Source of the DNA: Gordonia polyisoprenivorans
Lineage (GTDB): Bacteria > Actinomycetota > Actinomycetes > Mycobacteriales > Mycobacteriaceae
NCBI RefSeq assembly: GCF_017654315.1
Contig: NZ_CP072203.1
Location: 372,001 to 436,000, forward strand
Length of the DNA: 64,000 nucleotides
Reading direction: 5' to 3'
Part shown: one piece after another, positions 26,123 to 34,623 of the stretch
Layout of the letters: each line of letters begins with the position of its first letter
Position numbering within the stretch: the stretch's first letter is position 1
Program-made: the position numbers and the translations under genes
The notes under the pieces: model-generated
Databases searched by the model: none
What the model saw: the letters and a program-made list of their open reading frames with translations, nothing else
What the model was told of the DNA's origin: nothing

Positions 26123-26174
26123 TTGACGGTCGTCCAAATTTTTCTTGACAGTCGTCCAGAACTCGCCTTAGTGT
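26123..26174 (+). promoter_or_regulatory. Promoter with 22-base-phased repeats, TetR target candidate
   Basis: TTGAC-N-GTCGTCCA occurs at 26123-26136 and 26145-26158, 22 bases apart. The second copy contains a TTGACA -35 box (26145-26150) and is followed 18 bases later by TAGTGT (26169-26174). Binding at the repeats would cover the promoter of the operon at 26281. The divergent tetR starts at 26054. Confidence 0.5.
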
Positions 26175-26280
26175 GATCCGCAGCACAGGTTCGGTCCGCA
26201 AATCGCTTCGCCCCTTGTGCCTCATACGTGTCCCTGACCTGCCATTTCTCCCTGGCGGTCCATTGCGAGAGGAACGATTC

Positions 26281-27408
26281 ATGCCCACCGACAAACGCGT
26301 CGTCGTCTACGGAGCCTCCGGCTACACCGGTCGATTGATCTGCGAGTACCTGCGCGAATACAACATCCCGTTCCTCGCCGCAGGCCGCGATCACAGCCGC
26401 CTCAATGCGATCGTGGAAGCGGTGCCGGGGATCGAGACGGTCGATCACGACATCGTCGAGGTCGAACACTCGCTTCCCGCTCTCGTCGAGGCGTTCCGCG
26501 GTGCGGACGTCGTTCTCAACACGGTCGGGCCGTTCGCCCGGTGGGGCCATCCGGTGGTCGAGGCCTGCCTGGAGGTCGGCGCGCACTACACCGACACCAA
26601 CGGCGAGCAGAACTGGATGATCGACGCGAAGGAGCGCTACGCAGCCGATTTCGCCGCGAAGAGTCTGGTTCTCACACCAGGGTTGGCGCAGATGTATTCG
26701 ATCGGCGAGATCGCGGCGAACATCTGTCTGGAAACCCCGGGTGTCGACACACTCGACATCGAGGTGTTCTGGAAAGGCCATCCGACCGTCGCCTCGACCA
26801 ACACGATCCTGACCAACGCGGCGTTCGCCAAGGCGTACTACCTCGAGCAGAACGAGTACGTCGAGTGGCCAGACGAAGACGGCGTGTATCAGATCGTCGT
26901 ACCCGGCCAGCACGAGTTGGGACTGGCGCTGCCCTGGGGTGGCACCTCGCATCCGGTGTGGTTCAAGGACGATCCGCGGGTCGCCAATGTACGTGCGCTC
27001 GGCGGAGTGCTCAATCGTCCTCTGATGCTGGGGGTTCCGCAGATGGTTGGCGCGGCGCTCGAGCAGATGGACGGCAAGAGCGAGGCCGAGAAGTACCAGA
27101 TCATCGATGCCATCTCGGCGTCGGTGCGCAGTGAGACACCGCCGCGGGAGAACCCCCGGATCAACACCTCTCTCGACTCGGTTTATGCTTCCGGGCCGCT
27201 GGGCCGCGTGCACTGCCTGATCAACGGCAACTGCAACTACAAGCAGACCGCACTGCTCAACGCCTATGCGGCAGCCCACCTCCTCAAAGCCCCGCCGCAT
27301 GCGGTCGGGTTCGCCTCGAGTTGCCAGGCATTCGGACACCGCGAGCTGCTCGGTGTTCTACACGCCTTTGGCCTCGTTCTCGATCCGGTTGTCACGGTGA
27401 ACAACTAA
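26281..27408 (+). CDS. NADP-binding saccharopine dehydrogenase-like protein
   Basis: A 375-residue protein with an N-terminal Rossmann domain: VVVYGASGYTGRLICEYL at residues 7-24 and DVVLNTVGPFARWGHPVVEACLEVGAHYTDTNGE, the signature shared by saccharopine-dehydrogenase-like reductases. The C-terminal half has no clear match beyond this group; relatives in Rhodococcus and Gordonia are listed as DUF5938. A GAGAGGAAC ribosome site precedes 26281. It is first in an operon with an acyl-CoA synthetase and an SDR, which suggests catabolism of a hydrophobic compound, but lysine biosynthesis is unlikely. Confidence 0.75.
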   Translation: MPTDKRVVVYGASGYTGRLICEYLREYNIPFLAAGRDHSRLNAIVEAVPGIETVDHDIVEVEHSLPALVEAFRGADVVLNTVGPFARWGHPVVEACLEVGAHYTDTNGEQNWMIDAKERYAADFAAKSLVLTPGLAQMYSIGEIAANICLETPGVDTLDIEVFWKGHPTVASTNTILTNAAFAKAYYLEQNEYVEWPDEDGVYQIVVPGQHELGLALPWGGTSHPVWFKDDPRVANVRALGGVLNRPLMLGVPQMVGAALEQMDGKSEAEKYQIIDAISASVRSETPPRENPRINTSLDSVYASGPLGRVHCLINGNCNYKQTALLNAYAAAHLLKAPPHAVGFASSCQAFGHRELLGVLHAFGLVLDPVVTVNN

Positions 27409-27420
27409 GAGGCCGGACAC

Positions 27421-29016
27421 ATGCGGCTATCGGACTACCTCGACAAAGGCGCGTCATTGGGCCGGGACGCACCGTGCATGACCTCCGGTCCGGTCACACT
27501 CACCTACGGCGAGGTCCACGACCGGACCGTCGACATCGCCGGAGCGTTGCAGCACAGCGGGATTCATACTGGAGACCGCGTCGCTGTCCTCTCCGGAAAC
27601 GATCCGCGCGCGCTCACCTGTGTGTTCGGGATCTCCCGGGCCGGAGCGGTGTGGTGCCCGGTGAACCCACGCAACGAGGCCGAGGAGAACCGGCAGCTGT
27701 TCGCGCTGTTCGGTTGTCGATTCCTGTTCTTCCAGAGCGCATTCGCCGCCCTGGTTGCAAGGATTCGGGATCGGCTCCCCGACCTCGAATGGCTGGTCTG
27801 CCTCGACGGTGCGGTGGACGGGGCTCTCACCTTCGACGACTGGCTGGCCGACCACCATGCCGAGGTGGAGACCGACCGCCGCCCGGACGGAGGCCTGTGC
27901 ATGCTCGCAGGAACCGGCGGCACCACCGGTACACCCAAGGGCGTGCGGCTGACCGAGGACAACATGATGACCTCGACGGCGTTGGCGTTGGCGTTGGCGT
28001 TGGCGTTGATGAGCTATCCGTTCGGGGACCGGCCGCGCTACCTCGCGCTGGCCCCGCTCACCCATTCGGCGGGTGTGCTGACCTTTCCCATCCTCAGTCT
28101 CGGCGGACACATCGTCATCATGGCGCGTCCCGACATCGGCGAGTTCCTGAGACTCATTGCGCATCACCGGATCACCCACGCATTCTTGCCGCCCACGGTG
28201 ATCTACGGTGTCCTCGATCATCCCGATCTCGACGCCACCGATCTCTCTTCGTTGCGGTGCCTCTGGTACGGCGCCGCACCGATGTCACCCACTCGACTCA
28301 CCGAGGCACTCGAGCGCATCGGGCCGGTGCTGGGTCAGCTGTTCGGACAGACCGAGGCACCCAACATGATCGCGACCCTCGCACCCGCCGAGCATTTCCG
28401 GGCCGACGGCTCGGTGGCGACCGAACGATTGACGTCGGCGGGGCGTCCCACACCACTCACGACTGTCGCCATCATGGATTCCTCGGGGGAACTGGTGGCC
28501 CGCGGCCAACGCGGCGAGATCGTCGTACGCGGCCCGCTCGTCATGGACGGATACCACGAGAATCCCGAAGCGACTGCCGAGGTCAGCGCGTTCGGCTGGC
28601 ACCACACCGGAGATATCGGCTACCTCGACGACGACAACTTCCTCTACGTGGTCGATCGCGCCAAGGACATGATCATCACCGGCGGCTTCAACGTGTACTC
28701 CGCCGAGGTCGAGCAGGCCCTGCTGGCCCACCCCGCGGTCAAGGAGAGCGCGGTGATCGGTCTGCCTGACGACAAATGGGGTGAACGGGTCGTCGCCGCT
28801 GTGCAATTGCGTGACGGCCGCGATGGCTCGCCGGCCGAACTCATCCAGTTCGTCAAGGACCGCATCGGAAGTGTCAAGGCACCCAAGCAGATCGAGATCT
28901 GGGACGATCTGCCGCGCTCGAAGTCGGCAAGATCCTCAAGAACGAGGTCCGTGCCACCATGCAGAACTGATCGCCCAGACATCGGAATTCTCCACTCGAA
29001 AAGGAACCCCTCATGA
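27421..29016 (+). CDS. Acyl-CoA synthetase (AMP-binding family), 3' frameshift
   Basis: An ANL-superfamily ligase: phosphate loop AGTGGTTGTPKG near residue 165, FGQTEAPNM near 320, TGDIGYLDDDNFLYVVDRAKDMIITGGFNVY near 400. The family ends with PRSKVGKILKNEVRA, where Lys is catalytic. Here the frame reads PRSKSARSSR and runs on to 29016. Adding one base after 28923 restores VGKILKNEVRATMQN and a stop at 28968-28970 (516 aa). So the annotated frame loses the catalytic lysine. A GCGTTG hexamer repeated five times encodes Ala-Leu x5 just after the phosphate loop. Confidence 0.85.
   Translation: MRLSDYLDKGASLGRDAPCMTSGPVTLTYGEVHDRTVDIAGALQHSGIHTGDRVAVLSGNDPRALTCVFGISRAGAVWCPVNPRNEAEENRQLFALFGCRFLFFQSAFAALVARIRDRLPDLEWLVCLDGAVDGALTFDDWLADHHAEVETDRRPDGGLCMLAGTGGTTGTPKGVRLTEDNMMTSTALALALALALMSYPFGDRPRYLALAPLTHSAGVLTFPILSLGGHIVIMARPDIGEFLRLIAHHRITHAFLPPTVIYGVLDHPDLDATDLSSLRCLWYGAAPMSPTRLTEALERIGPVLGQLFGQTEAPNMIATLAPAEHFRADGSVATERLTSAGRPTPLTTVAIMDSSGELVARGQRGEIVVRGPLVMDGYHENPEATAEVSAFGWHHTGDIGYLDDDNFLYVVDRAKDMIITGGFNVYSAEVEQALLAHPAVKESAVIGLPDDKWGERVVAAVQLRDGRDGSPAELIQFVKDRIGSVKAPKQIEIWDDLPRSKSARSSRTRSVPPCRTDRPDIGILHSKRNPS
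27979..28008. repeat. Five GCGTTG hexanucleotide repeats
   Basis: Five perfect tandem copies of GCGTTG code for (Ala-Leu)5 in the acyl-CoA synthetase. A six-base unit keeps the frame when copies are lost or gained, so it would vary protein length and not switch the gene off. Confidence 0.9.
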
Positions 29017-29768
29017 CCGAACTGAAAGACAAGCGGGTCTTCGTGACCGGCTCTGCGACCGGCATCGGCAAGGCCATCGCCGCGCTGTTCATCGAGCGCG
29101 GCGCCAGGGTCATCATCAGCGACCGCGACAAGACCGCCGCCAACAGCGCCGCAACCGAACTCGGAGCCGCGGGAGTGGCCAACTGCGACGTCACCGACGA
29201 GGCACAGGTACAGTCGGCGATCGCCGAAGCCGTCGGCGTCCTCGGCGGCCTCGACGTGTTGGTCAACAACGCCGGCATCGAGATCTCGACCCCACTACTC
29301 CAGCAATCCACCAGCAGCTTCGACGAGATCTTCGCCGTCAATGTCCGGGGTCCGTTCGTCGCGATGAAGGCGGCCATCGGGCATCTCGTCGAGTCCGGCG
29401 GCAACATCGTCAACATTTCCTCGATCGCCGGCATCGGCGGTAGTCCGCTCCTCGGATCATATTGCGCGACAAAGGCTGCGCTCATCCAGATGACCCGGGT
29501 GGCCGCGGTGGAGATGCGTCCCGCAGGAGTGCGCGTCAACGCCGTCTGCCCCGGATTCGCCGACACCAGCATGGTCGAACGACTGATCCCGGATTTCGAG
29601 GCCGCCACCCAGGTCCCGTTCGGAGACCTGGTGGCCGCCAAACAGGGCCGCCTGGGCACACCCGAGGACATCGCCGAGGTGGCGGCGTTCCTGGCCTCCG
29701 ACCGTGCGTCGTGGGTGACCGGCAGCAGCTACGTCCTCGACGGTGGGCTCACGGCGTCGTTGGTGTGA
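29013..29768 (+). CDS. SDR-family NAD(P)-dependent oxidoreductase
   Basis: A 251-residue classical short-chain dehydrogenase. TGSATGIGKAI binds the cofactor (residues 12-22), DVLVNNAG is near residue 85, catalytic Ser in VNISSIAG, and YCATK (Tyr-x-x-x-Lys) near residue 150, followed by NAVCPGFADTSM. The acidic IISDRDK after the second strand points to NAD. A AAAAGGAAC ribosome site precedes the ATG. Third gene of the TetR-controlled operon; the shifted upstream frame overlaps it by four bases. Confidence 0.9.
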   Translation: MTELKDKRVFVTGSATGIGKAIAALFIERGARVIISDRDKTAANSAATELGAAGVANCDVTDEAQVQSAIAEAVGVLGGLDVLVNNAGIEISTPLLQQSTSSFDEIFAVNVRGPFVAMKAAIGHLVESGGNIVNISSIAGIGGSPLLGSYCATKAALIQMTRVAAVEMRPAGVRVNAVCPGFADTSMVERLIPDFEAATQVPFGDLVAAKQGRLGTPEDIAEVAAFLASDRASWVTGSSYVLDGGLTASLV

Positions 29769-29842
29769 GGCCAACGGGGCCACCGCTGCCATGAGGCCGC
29801 GACAGCGGTCCGCCGTTGTGTTGTCCACCCCCCGTGCGGGTT

Positions 29843-30484
29843 TCACAGTTCGACCTTGGTCCACGTCATCCCGGACAGCGATGCGGCTCCTCCGACAACC
29901 CAGGCCCACAACTGCCCGGCAAGCGAGCCGGCATCAGTGACGGTCGCGAAGTGTCGATCTGAAGAACCGTCGCGGTACTCCAGATCGAACGTCCCCTCGT
30001 CTCTGGCGCGGGTCTGCACGTAGACCTCGCTGTCGCGTTCGATGACGAGAAACGGGTCGGGCTCTTCCAACCGGTCGACCAGAGCATCGAGCATTTGCGG
30101 GCTGAGCATCGGCAACCGGCCGAGGCTGCCGTGCAAGACGGCGATCGGAACCGCATGCTCGGTGTCGATGTAGATGTTCTCCTGCGGGTCGTACACATCG
30201 AAACCACAAGTGGCAGCGAGCGGTATCACGATCTCACGACTCTGCTCGGCGTCAGGCCACGACGCAGTGATGTAGGTCCCGGATCTCAGCGGTTCGGGTG
30301 TCTCGTGTTCGATTCCGCGCCGGCGCTGGCTGTCGACGATGTGGCTGATCAACGCTTGGACGGGCGAATCATCCGGGGGCTGAGTGGTTGGTGGACCCGC
30401 TTCCAAGTCCTGCTGCATGACCCGTGCCGCCGACTCGGCGTCGGTGGCCAAACGCGACGGCAAGACGTAGAGGTCGTAGCTCAT
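29843..30484 (-). CDS. Hypothetical protein, possible immunity-type
   Basis: A 213-residue soluble protein starting MSYDLYVLPSRLATDAESAA. No recognised family; the N-terminus resembles short domains found in actinobacterial proteins of unknown function. Acidic, no signal peptide or membrane helix. The start at 30484 has a GAAAGAGA site upstream on the coding strand. It is 101 bases downstream of a SUKH-like gene on the same strand, which hints at membership of an immunity-gene cluster; that is inference only. Confidence 0.55.
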   Translation of the reverse strand: MSYDLYVLPSRLATDAESAARVMQQDLEAGPPTTQPPDDSPVQALISHIVDSQRRRGIEHETPEPLRSGTYITASWPDAEQSREIVIPLAATCGFDVYDPQENIYIDTEHAVPIAVLHGSLGRLPMLSPQMLDALVDRLEEPDPFLVIERDSEVYVQTRARDEGTFDLEYRDGSSDRHFATVTDAGSLAGQLWAWVVGGAASLSGMTWTKVEL

Positions 30485-30584
30485 CGGCCGTCTCTTTCTC
30501 CTGAAAGCTTTTCCCTGTCCATCAATTTCAGCGCCTTCCTGCGATACCGGCGAGCCGGGTGAATGGCCCGGAGCGAGCCCCGGT

Positions 30585-31466
30585 TCACGGTGTCTGCCAT
30601 GTCCACGAATCGATGCGCCACACGTGGTTTTCGACGATGGCGCCGATACTTGCTGTGATGATGGGCTCGACCCAGCCGGAACGGCTGAACTCGACGGTGA
30701 TCGTTGCTTCGGGACTCTGTGGTTCGGGCACCGGGGCGGTGGGTGCTGGGCGCGAGCCATGGGGCCACAGCTGGGTGCGGATGTCGTCGAGCATTTCGAT
30801 CGGCGCGTGGTGGTCGTAAGTGGCGCGCCAGCGTGCGGAGAGACAGCGGCTGGCTGCGACGACATTGTCGAGGGTTACTGCCTGCTGGAGGGTGATGATG
30901 GTGTCATGCAAGGGGTCTGATGCCAGCGCACCGTCGTCACGAAACCAACTCTCGGCGTCGTCCACCCAGGAGGCCAGGCAGTGGTCGAGTTGGCCCATCA
31001 GCCAGGGTTCGTAGCGGCACATGGCTACCTCGCCGGGTACAGCGTCGGGGTCGTCGACGGAGAAGTTGCACAGCACTTGTGACGGTGACGCTTCGTCGTA
31101 TCCGATCACCACCGGGCGCCGCCGCTCCGGTGGCGGATAGAACTCCGGCTCGACCATCGTCTCTCCGCGCATCTCGAAGGTCGGCGTGTAATGCAGAAAG
31201 TACTCGAAGTACATGAACTGATGGGCATCTCGCCACCGCTGTGACGTTCCGAGCTCGTCAAGGGTGAAGAGGCTGATCGGGCCGAGTCGCTCAATGCCAT
31301 TGCACATGCTCATCAGCTGCCGGTAGTAATGGTCGAACCGCACTCCGAGGCGCTGTTCGGCTGCGGTAATCTGTTCCGGCGCAGCTCCGAGACCCACGCC
31401 GGCTCCGGCGGCTACTGCCCGCCCAACCAACTCTTCGATGCTGGGAGACTCTGCTTTTTCTGCCAC
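30585..31466 (-). CDS. SMI1/KNR4 (SUKH)-family protein
   Basis: About 293 residues. The first half reads as a SUKH domain: PEQITAAEQRLGVRFDHYYRQLMSMCNG, then GPISLFTLDELGT, then VVIGYDEASPSQVLCNFSVDD. SUKH proteins often give immunity to secreted polymorphic toxins. The C-terminal third (residues 190-293) is a separate unknown segment. A GTG at 31466 is chosen because GAGGAG sits seven bases upstream of it; an ATG at 31592 would add a leader without family character. No toxin gene is visible next to it. Confidence 0.7.
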   Translation of the reverse strand: MAEKAESPSIEELVGRAVAAGAGVGLGAAPEQITAAEQRLGVRFDHYYRQLMSMCNGIERLGPISLFTLDELGTSQRWRDAHQFMYFEYFLHYTPTFEMRGETMVEPEFYPPPERRRPVVIGYDEASPSQVLCNFSVDDPDAVPGEVAMCRYEPWLMGQLDHCLASWVDDAESWFRDDGALASDPLHDTIITLQQAVTLDNVVAASRCLSARWRATYDHHAPIEMLDDIRTQLWPHGSRPAPTAPVPEPQSPEATITVEFSRSGWVEPIITASIGAIVENHVWRIDSWTWQTP

Positions 31467-31608
31467 TCGTTTCTCCTCTATCGAGACGAAGCCGCGATCT
31501 GACGATTCCTTCACGACCGGAAGGACCACAAGCGGCCTTTGGCTAGGAGCTGGACCGTGGACGACATCGTGAAGACTCCAATCGTCGAACAATGTCAGAA
31601 ACGAATTG

Positions 31609-32163
31609 CTAGCGGCCCTCGATCTCCCGCATAATCTGTCGCTGAGGACTCACCACGTCATGGATGAGCCACGCTCCGTCGACGTTCTCTGCCTCTATCA
31701 GAATGTCTTTCGTGACCGCAGTGCTTGGGATCCGATCGTCAGTTCGATCACTGCGGGTCACAGCGTGGTCCGATCTCAGTGTGGCTGTGTCGCCGGCGAT
31801 CTCATAGTCACGTCGGTTGATGAACTCTTCGCGATACTGCGCGTCGTCCAGCATGGCCCGTGTAGCAGCAAAATCCTCGTCCGAACCAGCGAGGAGGGCG
31901 CGTTGCGGAGAGTTGGCTGTCAGCGTCGCCAGGATGTCCCGCCTTGAACCAGCCGACTTCGCCTGCTGATATCGATCGAGTGCTGCCGAGATGCCACGCC
32001 CGGCGTCCGATTCAGCCGACACGGGCTTCTCCTCTGATACGCATGCTGTGACAAGCGCGAGTGCCGCCGCCAAAGTACAGACACGAGTCGCGAAGCAATG
32101 GGCTGACACCATTCCGAGTACGCGGCGGAGTCGTCGGCGGCCCGTCGCCATTCCCAACGTCAT
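31609..32163 (-). CDS. Putative lipoprotein of unknown function
   Basis: A ~185-residue exported protein. The hydrophobic segment VCTLAAALALVTAC ends in a lipobox-like LVTAC, so a lipid anchor is likely; the mature part starts CVSEEKPVSAES. The rest (ALDRYQQAKSAGSRRDILATL ... AVTKDILIEAENVDGAWLIHDV) resembles small NTF2-like lipoproteins of mycobacteria but cannot be assigned. Starts at 32163, 32151 and 32112 are all possible. Its base composition appears less GC-rich than neighbouring genes. Confidence 0.55.
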   Translation of the reverse strand: MTLGMATGRRRLRRVLGMVSAHCFATRVCTLAAALALVTACVSEEKPVSAESDAGRGISAALDRYQQAKSAGSRRDILATLTANSPQRALLAGSDEDFAATRAMLDDAQYREEFINRRDYEIAGDTATLRSDHAVTRSDRTDDRIPSTAVTKDILIEAENVDGAWLIHDVVSPQRQIMREIEGR

Positions 32164-32269
32164 GTGGCAAGCGGAACGCGTCGGCTCAACATGCAACCGT
32201 TACAACGAAATCGCCAGTGAGTGCCACCATCGAAGCTCGCGCGGTCATCATCATCCACCGCCATCGTAA

Positions 32270-32293
32270 TAGTAGTAGTAGTAGTAGTAGTAG
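32270..32293. repeat. (TAG)8 trinucleotide repeat
   Basis: Eight perfect TAG units lie about 20 bases past the dnaB stop codon, between dnaB and the upstream edge of the lipoprotein gene. On the dnaB strand this is CTA repeated in the 3' untranslated region. Confidence 0.9.
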
Positions 32294-32311
32294 CCGTTGT
32301 GGTTGTTGTAG

Positions 32312-34561
32312 TCAGCCCCTCGCCATATCCACGAACTTGCTCAGATGTAGTTGGTGCGCAACGGTAATGGTGGCGGTCGGCCCGTTACGGTGCTTACCGA
32401 CGATGATATCGGCCTCACCAGCGCGAGGGTCGTCGCGCTCGAATGCGTCGGGCCGATGAAGCAGGATAACCATGTCCGCATCTTGTTCCAGTGAACCCGA
32501 TTCGCGCAGATCCGACACCTGCGGCTTCTTGTCGGTTCGCTGCTCCGGACCACGGTTCAGCTGGCTGATCGCGACCACCGGAACCTCGAGTTCCTTTGCG
32601 AGAAGCTTCAATTGACGGGAGAACTCCGAAACCTCTTGCTGACGTGACTCGACCTTCTTGCCGGAGGTCATCAGCTGCATGTAGTCCACGACAACGAGTT
32701 TGAGGTCGTTGCGCTGTTTGAGCCGTCGGGCTTTGGCGCGGATCTCCATCATGGTGAGGTTGGGCGAGTCGTCGATGAACAGCGGCGCCTCGGAGATCTC
32801 CCCCATACGTCGAGCCAGGCGGGTCCAGTCGTCGTCGGTCATCGAACCGCCGCGCATATCACCGAGTTTCACCTTCGCCTCGGCCGAGAGCAGTCGCATG
32901 ACGATCTCGACCTTGCTCATCTCCAGGGAGAACATGGCGCCGGTCATGTGGTGGTGAATCGAGCACGACCGTAGGAAGTCCATCGCGAGCGTCGAATTGT
33001 GGGTGGGTACCATCGCCTCGCCCGCGAGGAACAGGTGATCATCGTTGTCGACCTGCACGCACCGCACCGGGACGCTGTCGACGGGACGCACCGCAACGAT
33101 GCGCCGCACGCCTGCCGGCCGTCGGAGTTCCTTGTGCCGCAACGCTTTGTGGTGAACGGTGAACACGTCGTCGTCGGCGTCGACGCGGAGCCAGCCGGTG
33201 GCCGAACGACGGTAGGTGTAACCGAGCCCGGCGACGAGGTCGGCCACCACGGCGGTCATGTGCCGGGTGGCGGCGGGCACCGTGATCCAGCCGTCGTCGT
33301 CGACGGTCGCGCGTGCGTCCAGCAACCCCGCGAGCAGGGCGCGGCGCTGAGCGATGGACCCGCGCAAGTACTCGTAGGGGATGCGCCCGCCGAGGTCGGC
33401 CATCAACGTCATCACGTCGACGGGCCCCTCGGCGTCGATGCGCATCCCGATCTCGGGATCATCGAAAGCCATACCGGCCAACGCGGCGACCGTATACGGC
33501 CCGTAGGCAAATCGCTTGCGGGGCAATTCAAGTGGCTTGGTATTGCGAATGAACGCGCTGCCGACGTGGGCACACATGCCCTCGGTGGTGACGACCTGAC
33601 TGCTGCCGTCGACCTCGATGGCCCACTCGTGCCAAGCGTCGGCGAGGATGGTGTTGCCGTCGGCGAATTCGACCTCGTAGCACGGTCGTTCGGTCATGAC
33701 ATCGGTCGCAGCCACGACAGTGGTGGGGCGGCCGTGGGCGTCGAGCAGTTTGTCGCCGACGGCGACGCGGCCCATCGTGGTCCAGCCCGTGGGCGTGGGT
33801 AGCGGCGTGTCCAGCGACAGCGCCTTGCCGACACCAGGACGTGCCGCCACGATGATCATCTGCCCCGGATGTAAACCATTGGTGAGCTTGTCGAGATCGG
33901 CGAAACCCGTTGGCACACCGAGCGACAGCCCGCCTCGCGAGGCGATCGAGTCGATCTCGTCCATCGTCGGCTGCAGGAGTTCCTCGAGGGGGACATAATC
34001 CTCGGCGGTGCGGCGCTCGGTGACCTCGTACACCTCGGCCTGCGCGCGGTCGACGACCTCGGCGACGTCCTGGCCGTCGGCCCCGGAGTAGCCGAACTGC
34101 ACGATGCGGGTCCCTGCCTCCACGAGTCGCCGCAGGATGGCCTTCTCGGCGACGATCTCGGCGTAGTAGCCGGCGTTCGCGGCTGTGGGCACCGTGGAGA
34201 TGAGGGTGTGCAGATAGGGTGCACCGCCCACGCGGCGCAGCTCTCCGGCGCGTTCCAGCTCGGCAGAGACGGTCACGGCGTCGGCAGGCTCACCCTTACC
34301 GTAGAGCTCCAGGATGGCGTCGTAGACGGCCTGATGTGCGGGCCGGTAGAAATCGGCCGGCCGGATCTTCTCGACGACGTCGGCGATGGCGTCCTTGGAC
34401 AACAGCATGCCGCCGAGGACCGATTGCTCGGCAGCCATGTCCTGCGGTGGTTGGCGGCCGAACTCCTCGGTCGGGATCGGCGGTTCGTCGTCGAAGCCCC
34501 CGGACCCCCCACGTCCGGAATCACGCCGGGCGCCGTGCCCGCGATCGTCGACAACCGCCAC
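32312..34561 (-). CDS. dnaB: Replicative DNA helicase DnaB, intein-containing precursor
   Basis: A 749-residue precursor. The N-terminal domain (residues 35-135, PPQDMAAEQSVLGGMLLS) and the RecA-like helicase domain (GLSLGVPTGFADLDKLTNGL, FSLEMSK, LVVVDYMQL, SQLNRGPEQR, GKHRNGPT) are complete once the 276-residue intein at 247-522 is removed; the mature helicase is about 473 residues. DnaB unwinds DNA ahead of the fork as a hexamer. The intein interrupts the Walker A motif after PGVGK, so the helicase cannot bind ATP before splicing. In M. tuberculosis dnaB also follows rplI; here a transposon and a secreted-protein gene lie between them. Confidence 0.96.
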   Translation of the reverse strand: MAVVDDRGHGARRDSGRGGSGGFDDEPPIPTEEFGRQPPQDMAAEQSVLGGMLLSKDAIADVVEKIRPADFYRPAHQAVYDAILELYGKGEPADAVTVSAELERAGELRRVGGAPYLHTLISTVPTAANAGYYAEIVAEKAILRRLVEAGTRIVQFGYSGADGQDVAEVVDRAQAEVYEVTERRTAEDYVPLEELLQPTMDEIDSIASRGGLSLGVPTGFADLDKLTNGLHPGQMIIVAARPGVGKALSLDTPLPTPTGWTTMGRVAVGDKLLDAHGRPTTVVAATDVMTERPCYEVEFADGNTILADAWHEWAIEVDGSSQVVTTEGMCAHVGSAFIRNTKPLELPRKRFAYGPYTVAALAGMAFDDPEIGMRIDAEGPVDVMTLMADLGGRIPYEYLRGSIAQRRALLAGLLDARATVDDDGWITVPAATRHMTAVVADLVAGLGYTYRRSATGWLRVDADDDVFTVHHKALRHKELRRPAGVRRIVAVRPVDSVPVRCVQVDNDDHLFLAGEAMVPTHNSTLAMDFLRSCSIHHHMTGAMFSLEMSKVEIVMRLLSAEAKVKLGDMRGGSMTDDDWTRLARRMGEISEAPLFIDDSPNLTMMEIRAKARRLKQRNDLKLVVVDYMQLMTSGKKVESRQQEVSEFSRQLKLLAKELEVPVVAISQLNRGPEQRTDKKPQVSDLRESGSLEQDADMVILLHRPDAFERDDPRAGEADIIVGKHRNGPTATITVAHQLHLSKFVDMARG
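32996..33823 (-). other. Class 3 intein in DnaB (Walker A insertion site)
   Basis: Precursor residues 247-522 (276 aa). Block A begins ALSLDTPLPTPTG with Ala instead of Cys or Ser at position 1. Block B reads GNTILADAWHEW, lacking the usual Thr but with Trp at intein position 67. Block F has VRCVQVD with Cys at 255, and block G ends MVPTHN with Thr at 274 and terminal Asn 276, followed by Ser. The Trp-Cys-Thr triplet with a non-nucleophilic first residue defines class 3 inteins, in which the block F Cys starts splicing. One degenerate LAGLIDADG-like motif (LAGLLDARATVDDDG) is left of a homing endonuclease. Confidence 0.88.
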
Positions 34562-34623
34562 CGATGCCCCAACCTCTCGCGCCGATCACGGCAGATCCGC
34601 AACGCGGATCCACCCCTGCTTCT

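Noticed and set aside
25588..27339. A 583-codon minus-strand frame opposite the NADP-binding protein gene
   Set aside because: Antisense to a gene with clear Rossmann motifs and passing into the TetR gene in the wrong frame; no domain visible.
32240..32311. A poly-tyrosine peptide encoded by the TAG repeat on the dnaB strand
   Set aside because: The reading needs a frame without start codon or ribosome site, and the repeat is past the dnaB stop.
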